Shown piece by piece: positions 6,508 through 14,092 of a DNA stretch of 17,564 bases. The DNA is taken from NCBI GenBank assembly GCA_045535205.1, contig JAZSLF010000132.1, positions 1 to 17,564 on the forward strand, written 5' to 3'. The notes beneath the pieces are model-generated. The model was not told the DNA's origin and did no database searches. It worked only from the letters and a program-made list of their open reading frames with translations. The DNA comes from RUG14199 sp045535205. GTDB lineage: Bacteria; Bacillota; Clostridia; Oscillospirales; CAG-272. Positions within the stretch are counted from its first letter, which is position 1; each line of letters starts with the position of its first letter. A program made the position numbers and the translations under genes.

Positions 6508-6852
6508 TCAGAAATTCGAGCCGTTCCAGCCCCAGTTCTTGTAGCCTGAATATTTGACGTACACTCTGTCTGACGGTATTCCCAGCTCATTTTCAAGAAT
6601 ATCGCAAAGGGCAGCAGTCATCTTTTCGCCCCCCGCTTCATTTACGTCACCTAAAAGACAAACGTCAACAAGAGCACTGTCCTCGGAGTCATCTCCTCTG
6701 AACCACATTCTGATGTTGTCTTCAATGCCGACCATGAGCCAGCCCTCACTCTTTCCGGGGAAGCACTCAATGGCTTTTCCGAAGGCAGCTTTCAGAGCCG
6801 TACCTTTTTCTTCGGAGATATTTTTCGTAGTTTTAAGTTCAATGTAGGGCAT
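6508..6852 (-). CDS. MIF-family tautomerase-like protein
   Basis: A 114-residue protein of the macrophage migration inhibitory factor / phenylpyruvate tautomerase family (trimeric beta-alpha-beta fold). It starts MPYIEL, so after Met removal Pro is the N-terminal catalytic base, as in MIF. The C-terminus NWGWNGSNF matches the family's NxGWNxSTF-like end. Length equals animal MIF (about 115). AAAGGA lies about 9 bases before the start. There is no signal peptide. Cellular role is unclear; bacterial members are mostly uncharacterised. It is divergent from the GreA-family gene, the two promoters lying back to back. Confidence 0.88.
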   Translation of the reverse strand: MPYIELKTTKNISEEKGTALKAAFGKAIECFPGKSEGWLMVGIEDNIRMWFRGDDSEDSALVDVCLLGDVNEAGGEKMTAALCDILENELGIPSDRVYVKYSGYKNWGWNGSNF

Positions 6853-6888
6853 GGTGTGTATCCTTTCGCAAACAAATATTACATTATA

Positions 6889-6917
6889 ATTTTATCACAA
6901 AACAGGATAAAGTACAA
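6889..6917 (-). promoter_or_regulatory. Promoter for the MIF-family gene
   Basis: TTGTAC (6917-6912), 17-bp spacer, TGA-TAAAAT (-10 at 6894-6889) on the minus strand. Its -35 lies 15 bp from the -35 of the divergent GreA-family promoter. Confidence 0.6.
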
Positions 6918-6932
6918 GTAAATATTCAACAG

Positions 6933-6961
6933 TTGATTTTTTCGGAATAATATGGTATTAT
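6933..6961 (+). promoter_or_regulatory. Sigma-A promoter for the GreA-family gene
   Basis: TTGATT (6933-6938), 17-bp spacer, TATTAT (6956-6961); the start is expected near 6968, 26 bases before the start codon. Confidence 0.75.
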
Positions 6962-6993
6962 ATTGGAACGTTATATAAAACGGAGGACATATA

Positions 6994-7494
6994 ATGCACG
7001 ACGAGCTTACAAAAGTAGATATACAGAAGATGCAGGAAGAAATAGACGAGAGAAGAAAGCGTAACGCAGAGCTCAGAGAACACGTAAGAGCCGCAAGGGA
7101 GCTTGGGGATCTGAGCGAAAACGATGAGTACAGAAGTGCAAAGCGTGAATGGGGCAGAAACAACAGCCGTATCGCATACCTTGAAAACATGATACGCACA
7201 GCGGTCGTAATTGAAGATGACTCAAAGGAAGACGAGGTCGGTCTTTTCGACTGGGTGGAGCTTTATTATGAGGACGATGATGAAACTGCAAGAATAAGGC
7301 TTGTAACTACTCTCAGAAATGACGTGCTCACAGGGAATATCTCAAAAGAGTCTCCTTTGGGACAGGCGATCATGGGCAAAAAAACAGGCGAGAGAGTTCT
7401 CATCAAGGTAAACGATAAATATTCCTATTACGTCGTTATACGCTCAATTGAAAAATCCGATAACGATCCCGATATTCCCATATCGAGTTTTTAA
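6994..7494 (+). CDS. GreA/GreB family transcription elongation factor
   Basis: A 166-residue Gre-family protein, which binds the RNA polymerase secondary channel and stimulates cleavage of backtracked RNA. The N-terminal half is a charged coiled coil; its tip GDLSENDEY (38-46) keeps the acidic D39 and E42 of the catalytic DLSEN motif. The C-terminal half has the GreA_C signature ISKESPLGQAIMGKKTGE followed by V-L-I-K-V. Length fits the family (about 158). GGAGG lies 7 bases before the ATG. It stands alone, not beside lysyl-tRNA synthetase as in some Clostridia, so it may be a second Gre paralogue. No clear terminator follows. Confidence 0.92.
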   Translation: MHDELTKVDIQKMQEEIDERRKRNAELREHVRAARELGDLSENDEYRSAKREWGRNNSRIAYLENMIRTAVVIEDDSKEDEVGLFDWVELYYEDDDETARIRLVTTLRNDVLTGNISKESPLGQAIMGKKTGERVLIKVNDKYSYYVVIRSIEKSDNDPDIPISSF

Positions 7495-7526
7495 AAACAT
7501 ATTTTTGAAAGTTTTTCGTTAAGCAC

Positions 7527-7555
7527 TTGTAATTTGCGGTAAATTATGCTATAAT
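7527..7555 (+). promoter_or_regulatory. Sigma-A promoter with extended -10 for the aminotransferase
   Basis: TTGTAA (7527-7532), 17-bp spacer, TGC-TATAAT (-10 at 7550-7555). The start near 7562 leaves an AT-rich leader of about 84 bases with no strong hairpin. Confidence 0.8.
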
Positions 7556-7645
7556 AATTGGCAATGATGTGAAATTTATGCAATTTTAAATTAAAAATAT
7601 GCAAAAACGATCAACTTTTGTCAATTAGCATAAGGAAGGAACGCT

Positions 7646-8932
7646 ATGGAACTTCGTAATTATTCAAAAGAACAGCTTATAAATTTATATAATGAAACGA
7701 ATGCTGCCCTGGATAAATGGGCAGAAAAGGGCCTGAAGCTTGACCTTACAAGAGGCAAGCCCGGTCAGGCTCAGCTTGATCTGACGACCGATATGCTCAG
7801 CGTTATCTCCTCAAGGGAGGACTGCTTCTCGGAAAACGGTCTTGATTGCAGAAACTACGGTATTCTTGACGGTCTGCCTGAAACAAAGAAGCTCTTTTCC
7901 GAGCTTCTTGATATTCCGACTGAGAGAATAATGATTCTCGGAAACTCATCCCTCAACGTAATGTTCGATACTATTGTCCGTGCGATGCTTTTCGGTGTTG
8001 CAGGCGGTTACGAGCCTTGGGGACGTCAGGGCAGAATTAAATTTATCTGTCCCTGTCCCGGATATGACAGACATTTCGGGATTTGTCAGAAGCTTGGTAT
8101 CGAGCTTATACCCGTAGAAATGACACCCGACGGTCCCAACATGGACGAGGTTTATGAAATTGCTTGTTCAAGCCCTGCAGTCAAGGGCATCTGGTGTGTT
8201 CCCAAATTCTCAAACCCCGACGGTATAACCTATTCCGACGAAGTGGTAGAACAGTTTGCGGCACTCCGCCCCGCAGCACCCGACTTCAGAATTTTCTGGG
8301 ATAACGCATACTGTGTACATGAGCTTACCGATGAAAAGGTGGAGCTTATGAACATCTTTAAGGCGGCTGAAAAGTACGGCACCGAGGACCAGATATTCTA
8401 TTTTGCTTCCACATCAAAGATATCCTATCCCGGAAGCGGTGTAGCTATCATGGCTGCAAGCGAAAGGAACATTGAACATATCAAACCGATTTTGGGTACG
8501 CAGACCATCGGCTACGATAAGATAAATCAGATGCGTCACGTGAAGTATTTCAAGAATGCTGACGGTATCCGCAATCATATGAAGAAGCACGCACAGATAA
8601 TCAAGCCCAAGTTTGACATAGTTCTCTCCGCCTTTGAAAGAGAGCTTGGCGGTCTCGGCATCGCAGAATGGACAGAGCCCAAGGGCGGCTACTTCATCAG
8701 CCTCAACGTTGAGGACGGCCTTGCAAGACATATTTACAGACTTGCAATGAAGAACGGTGTTGCACTCACTCCCGCAGGAGCTACGTTCCCTTACGGACGT
8801 GACCCCAGAGACAGAAACCTCAGAATTGCTCCCACCTATCCCGACAATGAGGATATTCAGGCGGCAGTCGAAATCCTTTGTCTCTGCATCAAGAAGGCAG
8901 CCATTAAAAAATATCTCACGGAAAAACAGTAA
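7646..8932 (+). CDS. PLP-dependent aminotransferase, probably aspartate type (Aminotran_MocR family)
   Basis: A 428-residue fold-type I PLP enzyme. Seen: LDLTRGKP (33-39) at the N-terminus, the NPDG turn (190-193), WDNAY (218-222) with the aspartate that holds the PLP nitrogen, STSK (255-258) with K258 as the likely Schiff-base lysine, and NLRIAPTYP near residue 394 with the arginine that binds the substrate carboxylate. The pattern matches the PF12897-type group, members of which have been characterised as aspartate aminotransferases in Actinobacteria, interconverting aspartate and 2-oxoglutarate with oxaloacetate and glutamate. Substrate is inferred. Monocistronic: own promoter, ribosome binding site GGAAGGAA about 7 bases before the ATG, and a strong terminator after it. 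Confidence 0.9.
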   Translation: MELRNYSKEQLINLYNETNAALDKWAEKGLKLDLTRGKPGQAQLDLTTDMLSVISSREDCFSENGLDCRNYGILDGLPETKKLFSELLDIPTERIMILGNSSLNVMFDTIVRAMLFGVAGGYEPWGRQGRIKFICPCPGYDRHFGICQKLGIELIPVEMTPDGPNMDEVYEIACSSPAVKGIWCVPKFSNPDGITYSDEVVEQFAALRPAAPDFRIFWDNAYCVHELTDEKVELMNIFKAAEKYGTEDQIFYFASTSKISYPGSGVAIMAASERNIEHIKPILGTQTIGYDKINQMRHVKYFKNADGIRNHMKKHAQIIKPKFDIVLSAFERELGGLGIAEWTEPKGGYFISLNVEDGLARHIYRLAMKNGVALTPAGATFPYGRDPRDRNLRIAPTYPDNEDIQAAVEILCLCIKKAAIKKYLTEKQ

Positions 8933-8963
8933 GCTTATTGTTTTACAAAAATACGGATAATAT

Positions 8964-9006
8964 AAAAGAACGATGTTAAGTCTTTCGACCGTACATCGTT
9001 CTTTTT
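8964..9006. terminator. Bidirectional intrinsic terminator
   Basis: AAAAGAACGATGT (8964-8976) and ACATCGTTCTTTT (8993-9005) form a perfect 13-bp stem with a 16-base loop, A-rich on the left and T-rich on the right. It lies between the convergent aminotransferase and LuxR-type genes and can serve both. Confidence 0.88.
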
Positions 9007-9035
9007 GTAGTTGATTAAAATATGAAAGCTCCTTA

Positions 9036-10046
9036 TCAGAGACCCGTCGCCTGATCGTTGGCGGGTCCGTTCAGACATTCCGTTACCTTTTCAAAAAGCT
9101 CAGTTCGACTGGTTATCTCAAGCTTTCTGAAAATGGAGGCGGTATGTTTTTTTATTGTGCTTTCGGTGACGAAAAGTGCTTCTGCAATATCTTTGCGTTT
9201 TCTGTTTTCAAAAATGAAGCACAGAACTTCCTTTTCACGCCGTGAAAGCGTTTCAAGCAATTCCCAATTTGAAAAAATGCTTTCGATCTGCTCTTGGTCC
9301 AAAGCTCTTATTACAACAGGTATGTTGACCTTGTCGGGAGTCTTTGGGGAAATAGCTGAGGCATCTGAGATCCTTCGTGTGTCTGCAAGTCCGTAGTCCT
9401 GTAAAATACCGTAAAGGAGAAGGATCAGCCCTTCGGTGATTATATATGAGACCGAAAGAAATTCAAAGCTTGTACCCATTATGTTTTCTGCCAGCCACAA
9501 CCCAATATTTACAAAAACAACAAATGCCAGAAAAATTGTATGCTTGGTCGAAACAACTGTTTTCTTAACAGCGGTATAAATTATTACCGCAATCATTAAA
9601 ACAAAATATGAAATAAGAAAAAGCTTGTATACGGGGTGGAGAGGGCCGTATTCCTTGATGAGAACAGAGGAGCCGTCAACATTTCCGAGGGAAACCGACT
9701 TGTAATAAACGGGCAGAATACCTCCGCTTGCAACTATCAGATACATAACGGTGTTGACTGCAACAAGTATTTTCGGCAAAAGCTTCGGGTATGTAAATCT
9801 TGAAAGAGACATTATCATCATCAGTATGAGAAAAGGAAGGAAAACACTGCTCAGATATACAAGGCTGTTTGACCATAATGCCGCTTCAAGCGATCTTGAA
9901 ACGGATAACAAAAAATATCCCAGATCGCATACAACAACCGAAATAAACAAAAGCATCAGCCATATGTCACGCTTGCGGTCAACGAAAAAGTAAACGCACA
10001 GCATCAAAAGTGCAACCATAAGAATTATACCGTAAATCGCAGTCAT
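9036..10046 (-). CDS. Membrane-embedded LuxR-type transcriptional regulator
   Basis: A 336-residue protein with about seven or eight hydrophobic segments over residues 3-215, then a short linker and a LuxR/GerE helix-turn-helix at about 265-325 (LSRREKEVLCFIFENRKRKDIAEAL, then VTESTIKKHTASIFRKL). No receiver, PAS or kinase domain is visible, so this is a one-component regulator: signal sensing in the membrane (similar in plan to histidine-kinase N-terminal 7TM sensors) and DNA binding from the same chain. The start at 10046 is chosen because GGGGGGA lies 4 bases upstream; the ATA/ATG-rich extension to 10091 has no such site. It is divergent from the zinc-ribbon/TPM operon, which makes that operon its likely target. 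The last segments of the C-terminus are ordinary LuxR tail. Confidence 0.85.
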   Translation of the reverse strand: MTAIYGIILMVALLMLCVYFFVDRKRDIWLMLLFISVVVCDLGYFLLSVSRSLEAALWSNSLVYLSSVFLPFLILMMIMSLSRFTYPKLLPKILVAVNTVMYLIVASGGILPVYYKSVSLGNVDGSSVLIKEYGPLHPVYKLFLISYFVLMIAVIIYTAVKKTVVSTKHTIFLAFVVFVNIGLWLAENIMGTSFEFLSVSYIITEGLILLLYGILQDYGLADTRRISDASAISPKTPDKVNIPVVIRALDQEQIESIFSNWELLETLSRREKEVLCFIFENRKRKDIAEALFVTESTIKKHTASIFRKLEITSRTELFEKVTECLNGPANDQATGL

Positions 10047-10086
10047 TTTCTCCCCCCTTATTATATATTCAATAACTATTATAATA

Positions 10087-10115
10087 ATCATATCATAGTA
10101 TTAAAATTATGTCAA
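10087..10115 (-). promoter_or_regulatory. Sigma-A promoter for the LuxR-type regulator
   Basis: TTGACA (10115-10110), 17-bp spacer, TGA-TATGAT (-10 at 10092-10087) on the minus strand. A near-ideal promoter that suggests steady expression of the regulator. Confidence 0.8.
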
Positions 10116-10124
10116 GAGTGTGAA

Positions 10125-10141
10125 TTGTGCAATACGCACAA
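10125..10141. promoter_or_regulatory. Candidate operator palindrome
   Basis: TTGTGC (10125-10130) and GCACAA (10136-10141) are perfect inverted 6-mers with a 5-bp gap. The site lies between the divergent promoters, 10 bp behind the regulator's -35 and about 97 bp before the operon's -10. Size fits a dimeric HTH site. Binding by the LuxR-type protein is inferred. Confidence 0.4.
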
Positions 10142-10214
10142 AAAAGAGGTCTGATTTTTGACACGGTAGCCCTGAAAGTAGCCTTTTTTGAGAGAAAGTA
10201 CCCCCTATGTCCAC

Positions 10215-10243
10215 TTATTTTTCTGTTTTTCAAAAGGTATAAT
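10215..10243 (+). promoter_or_regulatory. Operon promoter: perfect -10, poor -35
   Basis: TATAAT (10238-10243), but the hexamer 17 bp upstream is TTATTT (10215-10220), which matches TTGACA only in its first two bases. This is the layout of an activator-dependent promoter. The leader to the TTG start is about 27 bases. Confidence 0.5.
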
Positions 10244-10276
10244 TAAATCAACCTGAAAAGCAAGGAGGTTTTGATA

Positions 10277-10615
10277 TTGCTTCAATCGGTAACAAAACGG
10301 TTTGCTGATAAATCGACCATCAAGCAATTTGAGTTTGAATTTTACTGCGATTGTTGCGGCAAGCCGATAAAAACGGAGGTTTTGGAATTTATTTCAGGCT
10401 TCAAGGATAAATCCTTTTTATCCAACGATGAAAGAGAGGCCAGAGCGATCATTTACGCAAACGATCACGGAAAAGCTTACGAGAGAGCCAACATCGAAGC
10501 TCGTCTGGAGCTTAACAAATGCGAGATATGCGGAAACATGGTCTGCGAGGACTGTACGGTCTACGGCGAAGGTCTTGACGGCGGTTTTTGCTGCAAAGAC
10601 TGTGCAAACAAATAA
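10277..10615 (+). CDS. Small zinc-ribbon protein
   Basis: A 112-residue hypothetical protein with two cysteine clusters: CDCCGKP near residues 24-30 and, at the C-terminus, CEICGNMVCEDC followed by CCKDC. These are probably two treble-clef or ribbon zinc sites separated by a helical, charged middle. The start is TTG at 10277: AAGGAGG (10262-10268) sits 8 bases before it, while the in-frame TTG at 10271 would leave only 2 bases. It has no signal peptide or membrane helix. First gene of the six-gene unit; 24 bases separate it from the next. The family is not recognised. Confidence 0.8.
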   Translation: MLQSVTKRFADKSTIKQFEFEFYCDCCGKPIKTEVLEFISGFKDKSFLSNDEREARAIIYANDHGKAYERANIEARLELNKCEICGNMVCEDCTVYGEGLDGGFCCKDCANK

Positions 10616-10639
10616 TTATTTTGAAAGGAAAAATTTATT

Positions 10640-11566
10640 ATGGGACTTTTTGACAAAAAATACTGCGATATATGCGGTGAAAAGATAGGCCTTTTGGGCA
10701 ACAGAAAGCTTGAAAACGGAAATATGTGTAAAAACTGCGGAAAGAAGCTCTCTCCCTTTTTCAGCGAGAGAAGAAGCTCAACCGTTGACGAGATCAAACA
10801 GCAGCTCTCCTACAGAGAACAGAACAAGCAAATTCTTGCAACATTTTCGCCCATGTTCACGTTCGGTGAGGATAACAAGATATATATTGACCCGATGAAG
10901 CAGAGCTTTGTAGTTTCAAGACGCAATCCGGGAAGCTGGAGCGATGAGAACCCCGACGTTATTCCCCTTTCAAGTATTCTGAACTGCGCTTCCAGAATAG
11001 AGGAAGACCGTGAAGAGCTTTATACTCAGGGAAAAGACGGTCAGAATGTCAGCTACAATCCTCCCAGATACAAGTTCACCTATGATTTCTACGTTGACAT
11101 AAAGGTAAACAACCCCTATTTCGACGAAATTTCAGTAAGACTCAACAATACCGATGTTGAAGGTCTGGGCACCATGGAATACCACCGTTATCAGCAGATG
11201 GCTCAGCAGGTCATCAATAACCTGTCACAGAACGGAAATATGGGTATGCAGATGAACGGCGGCTTCAATCAGCCCATGAATAACGGCTTCAATCAGCAGA
11301 TGAACGGCGGCTTCAATCAGCAGATGAACGGCGGCTTCAATCAGCCTATGAACAACGGCTTCAATCAGCCTATGAACAACGGCTTCAATCAGCAGATGAA
11401 TGGCGGTTATGCTCAGCAGAATACATACAATCAGTTCAACCAGAACAACGGATATAATCCCGCACCCTCTCAGCAGCCGATGACAGAGAGCTGGGTATGT
11501 CCTTCCTGCAACGCAAACAATGACAGCGGAAAATTCTGTCAGTTCTGCGGTGCACCCAAACAGTAA
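10640..11566 (+). CDS. DUF4428-like zinc-ribbon protein with MNGGFNQQ tandem repeats
   Basis: A 308-residue protein in four parts. (1) An N-terminal zinc site YCDICGEKIG...CKNCGKKL (about 7-35), like DUF4428. (2) A folded middle (about 60-195) with strand-rich segments such as KIYIDPMKQSFVVSR and FTYDFYVDIKV. (3) A low-complexity Asn/Gln/Gly/Met stretch made of seven eight-residue repeats (205-260). (4) A C-terminal zinc ribbon WVCPSCNANNDSGKFCQFCG. It has no membrane helix or signal peptide. Similar proteins in Clostridia pair zinc ribbons with a middle domain beside TPM genes; the function is unknown. The flexible linker would tether the C-terminal ribbon at a distance. GAAAGGA precedes the ATG. 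Confidence 0.85.
   Translation: MGLFDKKYCDICGEKIGLLGNRKLENGNMCKNCGKKLSPFFSERRSSTVDEIKQQLSYREQNKQILATFSPMFTFGEDNKIYIDPMKQSFVVSRRNPGSWSDENPDVIPLSSILNCASRIEEDREELYTQGKDGQNVSYNPPRYKFTYDFYVDIKVNNPYFDEISVRLNNTDVEGLGTMEYHRYQQMAQQVINNLSQNGNMGMQMNGGFNQPMNNGFNQQMNGGFNQQMNGGFNQPMNNGFNQPMNNGFNQQMNGGYAQQNTYNQFNQNNGYNPAPSQQPMTESWVCPSCNANNDSGKFCQFCGAPKQ
11252..11419 (+). repeat. Seven in-frame 24-bp tandem repeats
   Basis: Seven units encoding MN(G/N)GFNQ(P/Q), the last degenerate (MNGGYAQQ). Units differ by a few silent and coding changes, and pairs of neighbouring units are nearly identical, so the number is likely to vary by slippage or recombination in 24-bp steps without breaking the frame. Confidence 0.9.
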
Positions 11567-11617
11567 TAAAGATTTTGTAACTGTCACTTAACAGTATAAG
11601 TAAGGAGATGATCAACC

Positions 11618-12676
11618 TTGTCAGCAATTCTTGAACAGAAATGTCCGTGTTGCGGAGGAGCCGTAGAATTTGACAGCGGTGTGCAAAAGCTGAAATGTCC
11701 TTATTGTGATGCGGAATTTGAAATTACAGACACTCCGGTCGAAAATGAGCAAATAAACTGGAGCTCTCAGGGAGAAAGCTGGTCTGCAGGCGAAACAGAC
11801 GGGATGCTCGTTTACGTCTGTAACTCATGCGGCGGCGAAATAGTTGCGGATGCGACGACCGGTGCGACCCAATGCCCCTACTGCAACAATCAGGTTGTAA
11901 TGAAGGGCCGGTTTTCCGGTTCGCTCAGACCCGATCTGGTCATTCCTTTTAAGCTAAATAAGGAAGCCGCAAAGGAAGCTCTCAAAAAGCACATTTCAAC
12001 AAAGAAGTTTGTCCCGAGGTCATTTCTGACCGACAACCGTCTTGAAGAGATCAAAGGAGTCTACGTTCCCCATTGGCTTTTCACCTGTGATGCCTTCGGT
12101 AATGCGGCATACAAAGCAAAAAAGATCAGAAAATGGTCCGATGCAAATTACAATTATACAGAAACGTCATATTTTGACATTTACCGAAGCGGAAACATAA
12201 GCTTTGACAACATTCCCGTTGATGCTTCAACAAAAATGCCCGATGACCTTATGGAATCTGTGGAGCCTTTTGATATTGATCAGGCTGTGTCCTTTAACAC
12301 AGCATACCTTGCAGGCTATATGGCCGATAAGTATGACGTTGCGGCAGAGCAAGGTATGCCCAGAGCAAACGAAAGGATAAGACAGAGCATTATCGAGGCC
12401 TTCAAGGAGACCGTAAAGGGCTATGACGACGTGGAAAGCGGAAGTGCGACAATGAACGTTGCAAACGGCTTTTACAAATACGCTCTGTATCCCGTGTGGC
12501 TTCTGAATACCTCCTGGAACGGCGAAACGTTCACTTTTGCTATGAACGGGCAGACGGGCAAATTCGTAGGCAATATTCCCACCGACAAAAAGGCTGTCGC
12601 AAAGGCCTCCCTTCTTCTCGGTGCAGCCATAGGTATCGCAATTTACGGTATCATGTGGCTGATACATCTGCTTTAA
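11618..12676 (+). CDS. TFIIB-type zinc-ribbon protein with C-terminal membrane helix
   Basis: A 352-residue protein with two CxxC zinc ribbons: CPCC (9-12) with CPYC (27-30), and CNSC (68-71) with CPYC (86-89), each like the TFIIB/RNA-polymerase zinc ribbons common in clostridial membrane proteins. A long middle domain (about 105-325) has conserved-looking VPHWLF and YPVWLLN segments, and one hydrophobic helix (about 328-351) ends the chain, so it is tail-anchored with the ribbons in the cytoplasm. The start codon is TTG, with AAGGAG 10 bases upstream. It is 12 bases from the TPM gene, so probably translated together with it. The function is unknown; homologues tend to sit beside TPM or phage-shock-like genes. 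Confidence 0.85.
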   Translation: MSAILEQKCPCCGGAVEFDSGVQKLKCPYCDAEFEITDTPVENEQINWSSQGESWSAGETDGMLVYVCNSCGGEIVADATTGATQCPYCNNQVVMKGRFSGSLRPDLVIPFKLNKEAAKEALKKHISTKKFVPRSFLTDNRLEEIKGVYVPHWLFTCDAFGNAAYKAKKIRKWSDANYNYTETSYFDIYRSGNISFDNIPVDASTKMPDDLMESVEPFDIDQAVSFNTAYLAGYMADKYDVAAEQGMPRANERIRQSIIEAFKETVKGYDDVESGSATMNVANGFYKYALYPVWLLNTSWNGETFTFAMNGQTGKFVGNIPTDKKAVAKASLLLGAAIGIAIYGIMWLIHLL

Positions 12677-12688
12677 GGAGGTGGAGAT

Positions 12689-13432
12689 ATGGTAAAAAAG
12701 CTTATTTTAATTGTTATTTCAGTCCTGCTCTGCCTCTCCTTCGTGGTTCCCGCATCCGCATATACGTATCAGTACGTCTCGGACTATACGGGAAAGCTCA
12801 GCTACAGCGAGCTTGATGAGCTTGAAGCCTATGCCCAAAAGCTTGAAAGCTCCTATGGCGTATGTGTTATATTCTGTATGGTAAACAGCATTTATAACGA
12901 AAGTGCCGCAGAATATGCCTCACAGATCTACAATGAGAATACCGACAACGAAAACGGAATTATCCTTTTGTACAACGATGCTGAACAGATCTGTACGTTT
13001 TTCGTTTCCGGCAACGCAGATACATATTTTAACGCAGACTCAATTGAAGAAATGCGTAACAGCTTCGACGCAAACGAAAGCTATTACGGCGGTGCATACG
13101 ATTATTATGATCTTGCAAAGGGCTGTCTTGAAAACAGCAGCTACGGCGTATCTTACAACACGGATACGGAGACCGTCGGTGCGGCAGACTCCGACTCAAG
13201 TTCTGAAGAAAAGGGACTCCCTATCATTTGGCTTCCCGTTTCTATCGCTATCGGCATGGCGGCAGGAGCTCTGATAATCAACTCAATTGCGTCAAAAAAT
13301 AAATCTGTAAGAATGCAGAAAAACGCAACAGTTTATACCCGTCCCGGCAGTATGATAATTACCGGAAGTGCCGATAATTTTCTTTACAGCAACACAGATC
13401 GCACAGAAAAAGCAAAAGAAAACAAAAACTGA
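12689..13432 (+). CDS. TPM-domain protein, secreted and membrane-anchored
   Basis: A 247-residue protein with a signal peptide (1-24, ending ASA before YTYQ), a TPM domain (about 28-150: VSDYTGKLSYSELDELEAYAQKLESSYG, then NGIILLYNDAEQ), an acidic linker, and a membrane helix (about 177-200) followed by a basic cytoplasmic tail with YTRPGSMIITGSADNFLYS. That tail is a recurrent feature of clostridial TPM proteins. TPM domains are found in photosystem II repair phosphatases and many bacterial envelope proteins; enzymatic activity is not assured here. The TPM domain should face outside. AAGGAGGTGG lies just upstream of the ATG. Confidence 0.88.
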   Translation: MVKKLILIVISVLLCLSFVVPASAYTYQYVSDYTGKLSYSELDELEAYAQKLESSYGVCVIFCMVNSIYNESAAEYASQIYNENTDNENGIILLYNDAEQICTFFVSGNADTYFNADSIEEMRNSFDANESYYGGAYDYYDLAKGCLENSSYGVSYNTDTETVGAADSDSSSEEKGLPIIWLPVSIAIGMAAGALIINSIASKNKSVRMQKNATVYTRPGSMIITGSADNFLYSNTDRTEKAKENKN

Positions 13433-13456
13433 TCAATCAAAAAGGAGGTTTTACCG

Positions 13457-14068
13457 ATGGGAATTTTTGATTCTCTCAAAAGACAAGCTGAAAGTACATT
13501 TAAAAGAGAGGTTTCCAAGGGTGTCAACAATGCCGTAAACAATGCGGTAAGCTCCGTAGGAAAAGGTACTAACCGCAGCGAAAGCTTCACCTTCAACACT
13601 TTGCCGACAGGCGTCGCTGAGCTTCAGTCACTTCCCGAAGCTGATCTCAGCTCGGCTTTTAAGACAACTGCTCTGACACTTGCCGTTCTTTGCAACTATG
13701 AAAAAGACCCTGAGGCAACCATAGAAATGCTGAACTTCCTCAAGGGTCCCGGTGAGGTCAGCGGCTTTGAAAAGCAGTTCATAAGGGAGCATCTTGGTGC
13801 AAAGCCATATAAAGCACGCTCCTATTTTGAAGGTGCAACTCCTCAGAACAGCTACAAACCCTCTGAGCCTTACAGAATAACCGTCATAGAAAACCCTTAT
13901 TCATTCGATAACGCAGATTGGGCAACCCTTTACGTTAAAAGCGGAGGAGCAGACAATCCCCGTCCCATGAAGCTTCGCAGAAAGCCGTCAACAGGACAAT
14001 GGTTCCTCGTTGAAATCCAATGTCTTGCTGACATTCGGGTTCCTGTCGAAGAAGACCCTTGGGCATAA
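13457..14068 (+). CDS. DUF6935-like protein
   Basis: A 203-residue soluble protein. An N-terminal amphipathic, Asn/Val-rich segment (1-40) precedes a domain with FTFNTLPTGVAELQSLPEADLSSAFKT, a GPGEVSGFEKQFIREHL segment, ATPQNSYKPSEPYRITVIENPYSF and the ending VPVEEDPWA. From memory this is the DUF6935 pattern of Clostridia. The function is unknown; homologues are encoded near TPM and zinc-ribbon genes. It has no signal peptide or membrane helix. AAAGGAGG lies 8 bases before the ATG. The gaps on each side are 24 bases, so it belongs to the operon. Confidence 0.8.
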   Translation: MGIFDSLKRQAESTFKREVSKGVNNAVNNAVSSVGKGTNRSESFTFNTLPTGVAELQSLPEADLSSAFKTTALTLAVLCNYEKDPEATIEMLNFLKGPGEVSGFEKQFIREHLGAKPYKARSYFEGATPQNSYKPSEPYRITVIENPYSFDNADWATLYVKSGGADNPRPMKLRRKPSTGQWFLVEIQCLADIRVPVEEDPWA

Positions 14069-14092
14069 CAATCATTTAAGGAGATAAAACCT

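Noticed and set aside
10271..10276. TTG at 10271 as the start of the first operon gene
   Set aside because: Only 2 bases separate it from AAGGAGG; the TTG at 10277 has the proper 8-base spacing.
11225..11587. Minus-strand frame with repeated LIEAAVHLLIEA units
   Set aside because: The repeats come from the complementary strand of the in-frame tandem repeat of the zinc-ribbon gene.
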